From positions 26,291 through 90,290 of the forward strand of contig CAMWPM010000004.1 in assembly GCA_947176235.1 (NCBI GenBank): DNA of 64,000 nt, in the 5' to 3' direction. Shown here in pieces: positions 54,316 to 62,905 of the stretch. The stretch comes from an uncultured Bacteroidales bacterium. GTDB lineage: Bacteria > Bacteroidota > Bacteroidia > Bacteroidales > Muribaculaceae. The notes beneath the pieces are model-generated. The model did not search any database and was not told where the DNA came from. It saw nothing but the letters and a program-made list of their open reading frames with translations. Every line of letters starts with the position of its first letter. The first letter of the stretch is position 1. Both the position numbers and the translations under genes were made by a program.

Positions 54316-57300
54316 TCAGTCTGTCGGCTCTGCGGAGGGGTCGGGGGTGGATCGGTCAGAGTGGCGCACCTCGTTGGGGCGCATTCCGAACTGCTTGGCG
54401 AAGCACTTGGAGAAGTAGCTTGGCGAACTGAATCCAACCATGTAGCACACTTCGCTGACGCGGTGGTTGCCGGAGGACAGCAGCTGGGCAGCCCGCTTAA
54501 GACGGGTGATCTGCACCAGTTCGCCCGGCGACATTCCCGCCAGTTCCTTCACTTTCGTGAAGAGCTTGGTGCGACTGATTCCGAGACGTTCGGCAATCAT
54601 CTCGATCGAGAGCTGGGAATTGTCGATATTCTCCTCGATCAGCGAATTGAGAGAATTAAGGAAGTCGTTGTCGGGCTCGGAGGTGGCAAGCGTGTCGAGC
54701 GGCTCGAATGGATTGGAGGCATAGCGCTGTCGCAGACGGCGGCGCATGTCGAGGATCCCGCGCAGGCATGCTTCGAGATAGTTGAGCGAGAAGGGCTTCT
54801 CCACGAAGGCGTCGGCTCCGCAGTTCATTCCCTCGGTCTTTGAATTGTCGTCGGTCTTGGCTGTGAGCATGACGAACGGGATGTGGGAGAAGTCGCTGTC
54901 GGAGCGCACCTTGCGGCAGAGTTCGTCGCCGCTCATGCCGGGCATCATCCAGTCGCTGACGATTATGGCTGTGTCGGGATGTTCGCGCAGTGCCTGCCAT
55001 GCCTTTGCTCCGTCGGTGGCGGTGATGATTCGGTAGGTGTCGGCGAAGCTGTCGGCTATAAATTCAAGCAGTTCCTCATTGTCGTCCACCACGAGCATCA
55101 GAGGTGCCGACTGCTCGGATTCCCCGGCGGAGGAAGCGGCGTCGGAGGAGTGGGATCCGGAGTCACCGGTTGTCGCGTCATTTTCAGGCACGTGTGATGC
55201 CACGGGCTCATCAGCTGGCGTCGGGACATCGGGCTGGGTGAGGGGGAGAGTGACGGTGAAGGTGGAGCCTTCGCCTACGGTTGACTCTACGTTGATGGTG
55301 CCGCGGTGCATCTCCACCACGCTCCTGACGATGGAGAGTCCGATGCCTGAGCCGCCACGTGAGCCCTGCTTTTCATCCACCACCTGATAGAAGGGACGGA
55401 ATATCTTGTCGAGTTCGTCGGCGGGAATGCCCTCTCCGTCATCGCTGACGCGGATAATGAGTGAGGAGCCGTCGGGGGCGGGGGAGAGATCGAGCTGAAT
55501 GCGGCTTCGCATGTATTTCCGGGCGTTGTTGAGCAAGTTGCTGACAAGCTTGGTGACGGCTTCGGAGTCGATCTCGGCGAGGAGTTCAGGACCCTGGGGG
55601 AAGTTTGTGACGAGCTGTCCGCCCGACTGGCGGACGGTGGGTGCGAAGCGGTCGGTGATAGAGCGGAGAAGGGGCACGACGGCTGTGGGGCGGAATGATG
55701 CCATGTACTCCGAGTTCTCCACCTTCTTGAAGTCGAGAAGCTGATTGACCAGTTCGAGGAGTCGGGAAGAATTGCGCTCGATCACCACCAGATCGTCCGC
55801 CACCGGTGCAGGGAGCGACGCCACTTCGCGCATGATTTTCTCCAGAGGTCCCTTGATGAGGGAGACCGGGGTGCGGATCTCATGGGCGATCATCGTGAAA
55901 AATTTCATTTTGGAGTCATAGAGCCTTCGGTCGGATGTCACCTTGATCTGTTCGATCTCGTGGCGGTGCTGACGCTCCTTGCGCTTTGAGAGCCAGAGCA
56001 GAAGCATCGCCACGCTTCCCATCGCCAGCACCACGTAGAGAATCTGCATCCACCACGACATCCACCACGGCGGCAGGACGCTGATCTTCAGTGTGGCGGG
56101 AGTGGGATTCCACACTCCGTCGTTGTTGCTGCCGCGCACTTCCAGCCAGTAGGTGCCGGGGCTCAGGTTGCTGTAGGTCACGCTGCTCTGTCCGTCGGCG
56201 TCGTGCCAGCGGTCATCGAAGCCGCGGAGTCGGTAGGAATAGCCGTTTTTCATCGGGTTGGCATAGCTGAGCGCCGAGAATCCGATGGAGAAGATATTGT
56301 CGTCGGGTCCGAGTCGCAGTTCTTCAAGTTTATGGAGCGGGACGGGCAGATGCGGGTCGCCGGTGACGACGGGCGTGTTGTTGATTGACAGGGAAGTGAA
56401 CACCACCGGCGCCACGAACGGGTTGTTCTCGATGTGATACGGCAGGAAATCCATCAGCCCGTCGATACTTCCTGCGTAGACCCGACCGTCGCTTGCCGTG
56501 GTGATGGCTGACGGACGGAATTCGTTGGCTACCATGCCGTCGGAACTACGGTAGTGGTTGACGGCACCCGTGGCAGGATTGTAACGGATCATACCGGCTG
56601 TGGTGGTGAGCCAGAGGATTCCCTGCTCGTCGGTGACGCCCTGGATGGAATTGAATCCGGGAAGTCCGGGCATGGAGAACCGTTTCACGCTGAACTGCTC
56701 GGTGACGGGGTCGAGGGTGGCGAGTCCGTCGGAAGTGGCGAGGTGTATGATGCCCTGGCGGTCGATGTGGATGTCATTGACGTGGTTGTGGGGCAGGGAG
56801 AGGGAGTCACGGGCGGAGTGGACGTAGTTTTTCCAGATCTTTTTGTCGGGCTCGTAGGAGAACAGTCCCGCGCCTTGAGTGGCAAGCCAGAGCCGCCCGC
56901 GGCGGTCCTCTGCCATGTCGATCACCAGGGCGGCGATGTCGCGTACAGGCTCGAACTGGTCCTTCTCCGCATCATAGCGGTTAAGTCCCTTCATCGTTCC
57001 TGCCCAGAGTCGCCCGCGGCTGTCGATGAGAAGCGAATAGCATGAAGCGTCGTCGAGTCCGTTCTGCCTTTCGGGGTCGTCGGCTTTTCCGTAGGTTTTC
57101 ATGGCATGGCTGCCGAGGTCGTAGCGCCCGATGCCGTTGCCGTAGGTGCCGATCCATAGCCTGTTATGGTCGTCGATGGCGAGAGCATGGACGTTACTCC
57201 CCAGCCCGGGCAGACTGAGCGGAGTGAATTGACCCGTCGTAGGATTGAAGTGACTTACCCCGCCATCGTCGGTGGCTACGAACACCGTACGGTCAGGGGC

Positions 57301-58404
57301 TTCAATAATGTCGCTGACAATGTTGCCGCCCAGCGAATTGCGGTAGGTGGAATGGCGGTGGTTGTTGAAGAATTTGTGCGGGGGAGCGGCATAGTTGGCT
57401 CCGGCGTAGAATGTGCCGATCCAGATGCCACCCTCGCGGTCGACGAGGATGGGATAGACGAAGCGACCCGAGATAGATTCGGCGTTAAGTTCGTCGTAGT
57501 CGTAGGGGGTGAGACGGCGGGTGGACGGATCGAGTACTGTGAGTCCGGCGTCACTGCCTATCAGCAGGTTGCCGGCGGGGGTGGATTTGATGGAATGGAT
57601 GTGGAGCAGGCGAGGATCATGAATCACGCTTGACTTGCCGGTGAGGGGATCCACCTGCACCAGAGCATCGTCCCAGCAGCCGAGCCACAGGGTTCCGTCG
57701 CGACTGTCGGTGCTGATGGTATAGGGCCCGTATGTGGTGGTTTCGGAAAGCCGCACTGTGGTGAAGCTGTCGGAAAGGGGGTCATAGCGGAAAAGCACGT
57801 CGTTGCGCATCGGACCGCACGCCCACACGTGCCCGTCGGCGTCGATCGTCGTAGCTCCCACGATCCCTGAAAGTTCGGTCATGGGGTACTGCTTCACGTC
57901 GGTCATGTCGGCCGACAGCCGGAATACGCCGTCGCCGAGCGTCGACACCCATGTGTTGCCCTTCGTGTCGGTGGTGAAATCACGTATGGTCAGACGCCTC
58001 ATGCTCCCTTTTTTCGGAGAGAGTGCTTCCACCCGCTTAAACTCGCCGTCCTTGTCGGAGAGCAGGAACACTCCGTTGTCGGTGGCTACCCACAGATCGC
58101 CGGAAGGAGAGGCGTGAAGTGCCTCGACATAAGAGGTGGAGCGGCTGTCGGACGGTGATGCCGGTGCCTCCTCCGGCAGGGCGATCTGCACAGCTTCGCG
58201 TCCGTCGTATCTCAGTAAGCCGTCGTCGGTAGCTATCCAGATGTAGCCTACGGAGTCCTGTACGATAGCGCGGACACAGTTGGAAGACAGGATGTTGTCG
58301 GTGGTGAAGTGACGGAACTTTATGCGTGGCGTACGGTCGTCGGCAAGCATTGCCGACACGGCTGCCAGCACCATTATAATTGTCAAAAACAGATTCTTTT
58401 TCAT
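54316..58404 (-). CDS. Hybrid two-component system, beta-propeller sensor type, orphan
   Basis: The 1362-residue protein has a signal peptide (1-21), two periplasmic Reg_prop beta-propellers (about 25-690; repeated GLLRYD, GTLWLG and GNIWI-type blades) and a Y_Y_Y domain (about 700-775). One membrane helix (about 783-806) precedes the kinase, with H841 in the IAHEIRTPVSLIKGP box and ATP-binding G boxes. The receiver has D1151 and K1203, and an AraC-type HTH lies at about 1250-1345. This class senses oligosaccharides and activates glycan loci, but no susC/susD or glycoside hydrolase lies beside it. A -7 box TACATTTG at 58419-58412 is only seven bases from the ATG. Confidence 0.93.
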   Translation of the reverse strand: MKKNLFLTIIMVLAAVSAMLADDRTPRIKFRHFTTDNILSSNCVRAIVQDSVGYIWIATDDGLLRYDGREAVQIALPEEAPASPSDSRSTSYVEALHASPSGDLWVATDNGVFLLSDKDGEFKRVEALSPKKGSMRRLTIRDFTTDTKGNTWVSTLGDGVFRLSADMTDVKQYPMTELSGIVGATTIDADGHVWACGPMRNDVLFRYDPLSDSFTTVRLSETTTYGPYTISTDSRDGTLWLGCWDDALVQVDPLTGKSSVIHDPRLLHIHSIKSTPAGNLLIGSDAGLTVLDPSTRRLTPYDYDELNAESISGRFVYPILVDREGGIWIGTFYAGANYAAPPHKFFNNHRHSTYRNSLGGNIVSDIIEAPDRTVFVATDDGGVSHFNPTTGQFTPLSLPGLGSNVHALAIDDHNRLWIGTYGNGIGRYDLGSHAMKTYGKADDPERQNGLDDASCYSLLIDSRGRLWAGTMKGLNRYDAEKDQFEPVRDIAALVIDMAEDRRGRLWLATQGAGLFSYEPDKKIWKNYVHSARDSLSLPHNHVNDIHIDRQGIIHLATSDGLATLDPVTEQFSVKRFSMPGLPGFNSIQGVTDEQGILWLTTTAGMIRYNPATGAVNHYRSSDGMVANEFRPSAITTASDGRVYAGSIDGLMDFLPYHIENNPFVAPVVFTSLSINNTPVVTGDPHLPVPLHKLEELRLGPDDNIFSIGFSALSYANPMKNGYSYRLRGFDDRWHDADGQSSVTYSNLSPGTYWLEVRGSNNDGVWNPTPATLKISVLPPWWMSWWMQILYVVLAMGSVAMLLLWLSKRKERQHRHEIEQIKVTSDRRLYDSKMKFFTMIAHEIRTPVSLIKGPLEKIMREVASLPAPVADDLVVIERNSSRLLELVNQLLDFKKVENSEYMASFRPTAVVPLLRSITDRFAPTVRQSGGQLVTNFPQGPELLAEIDSEAVTKLVSNLLNNARKYMRSRIQLDLSPAPDGSSLIIRVSDDGEGIPADELDKIFRPFYQVVDEKQGSRGGSGIGLSIVRSVVEMHRGTINVESTVGEGSTFTVTLPLTQPDVPTPADEPVASHVPENDATTGDSGSHSSDAASSAGESEQSAPLMLVVDDNEELLEFIADSFADTYRIITATDGAKAWQALREHPDTAIIVSDWMMPGMSGDELCRKVRSDSDFSHIPFVMLTAKTDDNSKTEGMNCGADAFVEKPFSLNYLEACLRGILDMRRRLRQRYASNPFEPLDTLATSEPDNDFLNSLNSLIEENIDNSQLSIEMIAERLGISRTKLFTKVKELAGMSPGELVQITRLKRAAQLLSSGNHRVSEVCYMVGFSSPSYFSKCFAKQFGMRPNEVRHSDRSTPDPSAEPTD

Positions 58405-58411
58405 AACCCTA

Positions 58412-58439
58412 CAAATGTAGTAATTTTTTATTACTTTTG
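58412..58439. promoter_or_regulatory. Overlapping divergent promoters of the HTCS and aminotransferase genes
   Basis: On the minus strand TACATTTG (58419-58412) precedes the HTCS gene by seven bases. On the plus strand TACTTTTG (58432-58439) precedes the aminotransferase with a leader of about 45 bases. Both match TAnnTTTG, and the two start codons are only 81 bases apart. Confidence 0.5.
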
Positions 58440-58485
58440 TATGTCAAAAAAACACAATATGACAAAACAAGACTGAATACCCGAA

Positions 58486-59673
58486 ATGGCAGAATTTGAT
58501 TTCGACACTGTGATTGAGCGCCGCGGATCAGGCGCCCTGAAATACGATGAGCTTGGCAACCGCTATGGTAATCCCGACTTGCTTCCTCTTTGGGTTGCCG
58601 ACATGGATTTCGCGGTTCCTCCCGCCGTCACCAAAGCTCTGGTGGATAGGATGATGCACCCCATCTACGGCTATGCTGCCCCCACCCCTGCCTACTGGCA
58701 GTCGATCATCGGCTGGCTCAAACGCCGTCACGACTTCGACGTCACCACCGACGAGCTCCGTTACATCCCGGGCGTGGTGAAGGGAATCGGTTTTGTTGTA
58801 AACTATTTCACCCGCCCCGGCGACAAGGTGCTCATTCAGCCCCCGGTCTATCATCCGTTCCGTCTTGTTCCCCAGGATAACGGGCGCAAAATTGTGGAAA
58901 ATCCCCTCCTCTTCGACGGCTCTTCCTACCGCATGGACCTCGACGGACTTGCCGAAGTGGTGGAACGCGAGAAGCCCCGCCTCATGATCCTCTGCAATCC
59001 TCACAATCCCATAGGACTGCAGTGGGATGCCGACACGCTGCGCCGGGTAGCCGAGATATGTCACAAAGCCGGAGTGATCGTCATCAGTGACGAAATCCAT
59101 TCCGACCTGATGCTTTGGGGAAAGAAGCATGTGACGTTCGCATCCGTAAGCCCCGAAGCAGCCGAAATATCTATCACAATGGGTGCGCCATCCAAGACTT
59201 TCAATATCGCTGGACTTGTAAGTTCCTGGGTTATCATCAAGAATCCGGAGCTGCGCGAAGGTTTCTTCGGGTGGATGCGCGCCAACGAGTTTGACGATCC
59301 CACGTTCGTGGCTACCATCGCAACTGAAGCTGCCTACAATCATGGAGGCGAATGGCTCGATCAGCTCATCAGCTACCTCGAGGGCAACGTGGTGGCGGTG
59401 GAAGAGTATCTCGCGGCTGAGATTCCGTCGATCAAGGCTATTCGTCCCGAGGCTTCGTTTCTTCTCTGGCTTGACTGTCGGGCGCTCGGACTAAGCCATG
59501 ATGAACTCAACGCCCTGTTCGTCGACAAAGCCGGGCTTGCACTCAATGACGGCGAGATGTTCGGACGTGAGGGCGCGGGATTCATGCGCTTCAACATCGG
59601 AGCTCCCCGCTCCGTCATTCTCAAGGCTCTCGCCCGCCTGAAATCAGCCGTCGATTCTCTCCCCCGCAAGTAA
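58486..59673 (+). CDS. PatB/MalY-type aminotransferase, probable cystathionine beta-lyase
   Basis: The 395-residue, fold-type I PLP enzyme begins with the PatB/MalY start FDFDTVIERRGSGALKYDE. LPLWVADMDFAVPPAV, the PLP-contacting CNPHNPIG, ISDEIHSDL, and the PLP lysine in GAPSKTFNIAG are present. Members cleave cystathionine or other C-S substrates, giving homocysteine or sulfide, pyruvate and ammonia. Some also regulate transcription. It lies 27 bases upstream of aroA and is probably co-transcribed with it. Confidence 0.9.
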   Translation: MAEFDFDTVIERRGSGALKYDELGNRYGNPDLLPLWVADMDFAVPPAVTKALVDRMMHPIYGYAAPTPAYWQSIIGWLKRRHDFDVTTDELRYIPGVVKGIGFVVNYFTRPGDKVLIQPPVYHPFRLVPQDNGRKIVENPLLFDGSSYRMDLDGLAEVVEREKPRLMILCNPHNPIGLQWDADTLRRVAEICHKAGVIVISDEIHSDLMLWGKKHVTFASVSPEAAEISITMGAPSKTFNIAGLVSSWVIIKNPELREGFFGWMRANEFDDPTFVATIATEAAYNHGGEWLDQLISYLEGNVVAVEEYLAAEIPSIKAIRPEASFLLWLDCRALGLSHDELNALFVDKAGLALNDGEMFGREGAGFMRFNIGAPRSVILKALARLKSAVDSLPRK

Positions 59674-59700
59674 TCCCCACGAACATCCCGACATCTTGCC

Positions 59701-60975
59701 ATGGACTACCGCATTACTCCCCCCGAATCCCTTATCGAAACGACCGTTTTCCTCCCCCTCAGCAAGAGCATGAGCAACCGTGCTCTCGTCATCAACGCTC
59801 TCACTCCCGGAGCCTCGCCGCAAGAAAATGTGGCAAGATGCGATGATACTGACGTGATGGTGGCGGCTTTCTCTGATCCGTCAGCCACCTCGGTCAATGT
59901 CGGGGCTGCCGGCACTGCCATGCGCTTCCTCACCGCCTATTTCGCGGCAACAGAGGGGAGGGAGGTGACGATTGACGGCTCGGAGCGGATGCGCCGCCGT
60001 CCGATCGGTGTTCTTGTCGACGCTCTCCGCAAGTGTGGCGCCGCGATCGACTACACAGGTGAGGAAGGTTTTCCTCCGCTCCGAATCAGCGGCAGAAGCC
60101 TCAAAGGTGGTGACGTCACGCTTCCCGCTTCGGTCAGCTCGCAGTACATCTCCGCACTGCTGATGATCGCCCCCGCCATGACCGACGGTCTGACTCTGAC
60201 TCTTGAGGGAGAAATAATATCCCGCCCCTATATCCTCATGACCCTCGGCATGATGCGACGCCAGGGCGTGGGGGTTGAAATGGACGGCAATGTCATCACG
60301 GTGCCTGCCGGTTCCCGTTACGTGGCTCCCGCTCATCCCCTGGAAATCGAGCGTGACTGGAGCGCCGCAGGATTCTGGGCTGAAATCGTTGCACTGTCAG
60401 CCGGGTTTGTCACTCTTCCGGGTCTGCGGCTCGAATCGCTTCAAGGTGACTGTCGCCTGGCGCAGTATTTCGAGATGCTTGGCGTCAACACCGCACCCTC
60501 CGAGGATGTGACTGACGCCCTGGAGATGTCGGCTACTCCCGAACAGTTCTCGCGTCTCGATCTCGACCTCTCGGAGCAACCTGATCTGGCACAGGCAATA
60601 GTGGTCACGTGCGCTATGCTTGGGATTCCGTTCCACATCACGGGACTTTCCACACTCCGCATCAAGGAGACAGACCGTCTCGCTGCCCTCGCCGCCGAAC
60701 TCCTCAAATTCGGCATCGTGGTGGAGGTGGAGCGTGACAGCGAACTGCTGTGGGACGGCAGACGTATGCCCATCCGCGAGCTCCCCGTGATCGACACCTA
60801 CAGCGATCACCGCATGGCGATGGCTTTCGCCCCCGCCGCAATCTTCCTCCCCGACATCATCATCCGTGATGTCGAGGTCGTCAGCAAGTCGTATCCCGAA
60901 TTTTGGAATCATCTCGCTGAAGCAGGATTCTCCCTCACTCCCGTCGAACTATCCGAACTGTCTGATCCCCAATGA
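59701..60975 (+). CDS. aroA: 3-phosphoshikimate 1-carboxyvinyltransferase (EPSP synthase)
   Basis: The 424-residue enzyme joins shikimate-3-phosphate and PEP in the chorismate pathway. LPLSKSMSNRAL stands where most enzymes have LPGSKS, and VGAAGTAMRFL where E. coli has NAGTAMRP. RRRPIGVLVDALR, SSQYISALLM, RDWSAAGFWAE and KETDRLAAL are intact. The two substitutions flank the PEP/glyphosate site and seem to be lineage features of Bacteroidota. The protein is otherwise complete. Its end overlaps the next gene by four bases. Confidence 0.95.
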   Translation: MDYRITPPESLIETTVFLPLSKSMSNRALVINALTPGASPQENVARCDDTDVMVAAFSDPSATSVNVGAAGTAMRFLTAYFAATEGREVTIDGSERMRRRPIGVLVDALRKCGAAIDYTGEEGFPPLRISGRSLKGGDVTLPASVSSQYISALLMIAPAMTDGLTLTLEGEIISRPYILMTLGMMRRQGVGVEMDGNVITVPAGSRYVAPAHPLEIERDWSAAGFWAEIVALSAGFVTLPGLRLESLQGDCRLAQYFEMLGVNTAPSEDVTDALEMSATPEQFSRLDLDLSEQPDLAQAIVVTCAMLGIPFHITGLSTLRIKETDRLAALAAELLKFGIVVEVERDSELLWDGRRMPIRELPVIDTYSDHRMAMAFAPAAIFLPDIIIRDVEVVSKSYPEFWNHLAEAGFSLTPVELSELSDPQ

Positions 60976-61400
60976 TAGTAGCGCTCATTCTTCTTGCCGC
61001 ACTCGTGGCAGTAGGGCTCCCGCTCTATCTGCTCCATCGTCGCGACTTCACCCGCAATCCATCCACTCCCGATGACAATCCTCCCGTCGGGGAGCGGACT
61101 GAGGAATGTTGCGGTCTGCACCTGACATGCGACAAGGGATCGCTCCTCGCCATCCCCACCGATCACCCGGTCTACTACGACGACGAAGAACTGGACCGTC
61201 ACGCCGGAGCCCGTACCCCCGACGATTATTCGCCGGAGGAGGAAGAGGAGTTCCGTGACATTCTGCTCACCATGCTTCCCGACGACGTGCCGGGATGGGT
61301 GAGGAGTCTGCGTCAGCGCGGCATTCCCCTCCCCACCGCCGTCCGCGAGGAGGTGCTTCTCATCGTTAACGAATCACGCTCGGCATCCGCACAGAAATGA
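60972..61400 (+). CDS. Conserved Bacteroidota membrane-anchored protein, unknown function
   Basis: The 142-residue protein has an N-terminal membrane helix (about 2-22) followed by a soluble part: ECCGLHLTCDKGSLLA with three cysteines, VYYDDEELDRHAG, an acidic stretch PEEEEEFRDILLTMLPDDVPGWVRSLRQRGI, and PTAVREEVLLIVNE. I recall homologues in many Bacteroidales, sometimes labelled phospholipase without evidence. It overlaps aroA and the ABC permease gene by four bases each, so all three are translated as a unit. The role is unknown. Confidence 0.75.
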   Translation: MIVALILLAALVAVGLPLYLLHRRDFTRNPSTPDDNPPVGERTEECCGLHLTCDKGSLLAIPTDHPVYYDDEELDRHAGARTPDDYSPEEEEEFRDILLTMLPDDVPGWVRSLRQRGIPLPTAVREEVLLIVNESRSASAQK

Positions 61401-62212
61401 ATCAGATATTCGAACTTCTCACTTACCCTTTTTTTCGCAACGCGCTTCTTGCCGTGCTGTTTATCAGCATTGCCGCGGCTATGACAGGCACCTACATCAT
61501 CACCCGACGCATGGTGTCGCTCACGGGCGGTATCACTCACGCCTGCTTCGGAGGTCTCGGTCTCGGCTACTTTCTGGGTGTGAATCCGATCATAATGGCG
61601 GCGGTCTTTGCTGTGGGATCATCGGCGGGAGTGGAATGGCTCGCATCACGCTATCGCGTCCGCGAGGACTCGGCAGTGGCTGTGGTGTGGGCGCTCGGAA
61701 TGGCGGTGGGAGTGCTGTTCGTCTTCCTCACCCCCGGCTATGTGCCGGAACTCAATTCATTCCTTTTCGGTAACATTCTGACAGTCACGTCAGCCGACCT
61801 CTGGACCTTCGGGGGATTTACAGCTCTGCTGATTGCTTTTTTCGCCGCGTTCCATTCGCGCATCATTGCTGTGGCGTTTGACGCTGATTTTGCTAAGGTG
61901 TCGGGGCTTCCCGTCAAATTCATCAGCTACGTGATGACGGTAATGGTGGCTCTATGCGTCGTTTTGACAATCAAGCTGGTAGGCATAATGCTGCTGATGT
62001 CGATGCTCTCGTTGCCGCAGATGATCGCCGAGACCCGGCTTCGCCGATTTGTACCGATGATGTGGGGATCGGTAGTAATATCAGTCATCACCTGTGTGGC
62101 GGGTCTCGTCATGTCGATATTCGTCGACGTGCCCTGTTCGGCAATTATCGTTCTTTTTCAGGTGTTCGTCTTCGCCGTTGCCCGCGCTCTTCCCCGCCCC
62201 CGCCGATCCTGA
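61397..62212 (+). CDS. Zinc/manganese-type ABC transporter permease (ZnuB-like)
   Basis: The 271-residue protein is a hydrophobic ABC-3 family permease. Features are FELLTYPFFRNALLAVLFISIAAAMTGTYIITRRMVSLTGGITHACFGGLGLGYFLG in the first helices and the coupling segment FDADFAKVSGLPVKFISYVMTV. It would move zinc or manganese through the inner membrane. No ATPase or binding-protein gene is near it, so its partners must be encoded elsewhere. It is the last gene of the aroA unit. Confidence 0.88.
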   Translation: MNQIFELLTYPFFRNALLAVLFISIAAAMTGTYIITRRMVSLTGGITHACFGGLGLGYFLGVNPIIMAAVFAVGSSAGVEWLASRYRVREDSAVAVVWALGMAVGVLFVFLTPGYVPELNSFLFGNILTVTSADLWTFGGFTALLIAFFAAFHSRIIAVAFDADFAKVSGLPVKFISYVMTVMVALCVVLTIKLVGIMLLMSMLSLPQMIAETRLRRFVPMMWGSVVISVITCVAGLVMSIFVDVPCSAIIVLFQVFVFAVARALPRPRRS

Positions 62213-62227
62213 TCCGATTTTTCCATT

Positions 62228-62261
62228 CCCAAAAAGTGGCACAATTACCGCTTTTAGGGAA
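62228..62261. repeat. Hairpin repeat, left copy
   Basis: A 30-base block at 62232-62261 matches the block at 62780-62809 with two differences. It folds into an imperfect stem (CCC.AAAAG.GG with CCGCTTTTAGGG). It may also act as the terminator of the aroA unit. Confidence 0.7.
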
Positions 62262-62325
62262 CAGCGTTTAAGTTTTGAGGAAAGAATAATTGTCGTATCG
62301 CTAACTAAACATATATTAGTCTATC

Positions 62326-62763
62326 ATGCATCTTGCTTACTTATCCGGCGGTTGTTTTTTATTTGCAATGACTGTTGCCGTAATTTTTACTCTTATAGGG
62401 AAAATGAGTAAGCATGGTAGAGTTTCAGGTTCGTATAAATGGAAAAAACCGGAACCAACCCCTATCCCCATTCCTCCTCATGAGGGTCTCACGACTGAAA
62501 CCTACGAGATTTTTGTACTTGATCCTGAAAAAGCAGATGAGTCACATCGGAACCCGGTGGGTACGGAATTGAGATTATCTTACGATGGAAATTACGTGAG
62601 TCTTCCTTATTGTGGCAAGGAATACTGTCTTGGAATATTTCAGGAAGGGTCACAATTAGAATCTGTCCTTGCCGAAAACAAGCCTTATTATGTATATATA
62701 AAAGAACGGTATCCGTATAGTATTGATACTCAAGACATTTTTACGATTATCGTCTATTATTGA
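62326..62763 (+). CDS. AT-rich orphan membrane protein between two hairpin repeats
   Basis: I do not recognise this 145-residue protein. One N-terminal hydrophobic helix (about 5-25) is followed by a proline-rich linker (KKPEPTPIPIPPHEG) and a small beta-rich domain with two cysteines (PYCGKEYCLGIF). Base composition and codon use are visibly more AT-rich than in its neighbours. A nearly identical 30-base hairpin block stands on each side. This suggests recent acquisition or a small mobile cassette. The frame is intact, so expression is possible. Confidence 0.5.
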   Translation: MHLAYLSGGCFLFAMTVAVIFTLIGKMSKHGRVSGSYKWKKPEPTPIPIPPHEGLTTETYEIFVLDPEKADESHRNPVGTELRLSYDGNYVSLPYCGKEYCLGIFQEGSQLESVLAENKPYYVYIKERYPYSIDTQDIFTIIVYY

Positions 62764-62776
62764 TAAATCGTATCGT

Positions 62777-62809
62777 CCTAAAAGCGGTACAATTACCGCT
62801 TTTAGGGAA
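62777..62809. repeat. Hairpin repeat, right copy
   Basis: CCTAAAAGCGGT (from 62777) and ACCGCTTTTAGG form a perfect 12-bp stem around ACAATT. A and T runs at the stem base would let it serve as a bidirectional terminator. Confidence 0.8.
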
Positions 62810-62870
62810 TTGGAATCTTTATGCGGGATAAAAAAGAAGCTATTTACGCGATAATTTTCAAATAATCAGT

Positions 62871-62878
62871 TATCTTTG
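62871..62878 (+). promoter_or_regulatory. -7 promoter element of the flavodoxin lipoprotein gene
   Basis: TATCTTTG matches TAnnTTTG and gives a leader of about 22 bases to the ATG at 62906. Confidence 0.55.
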
Positions 62879-62905
62879 TGGGAAATACTAATCAACTCGA
62901 TTGTG

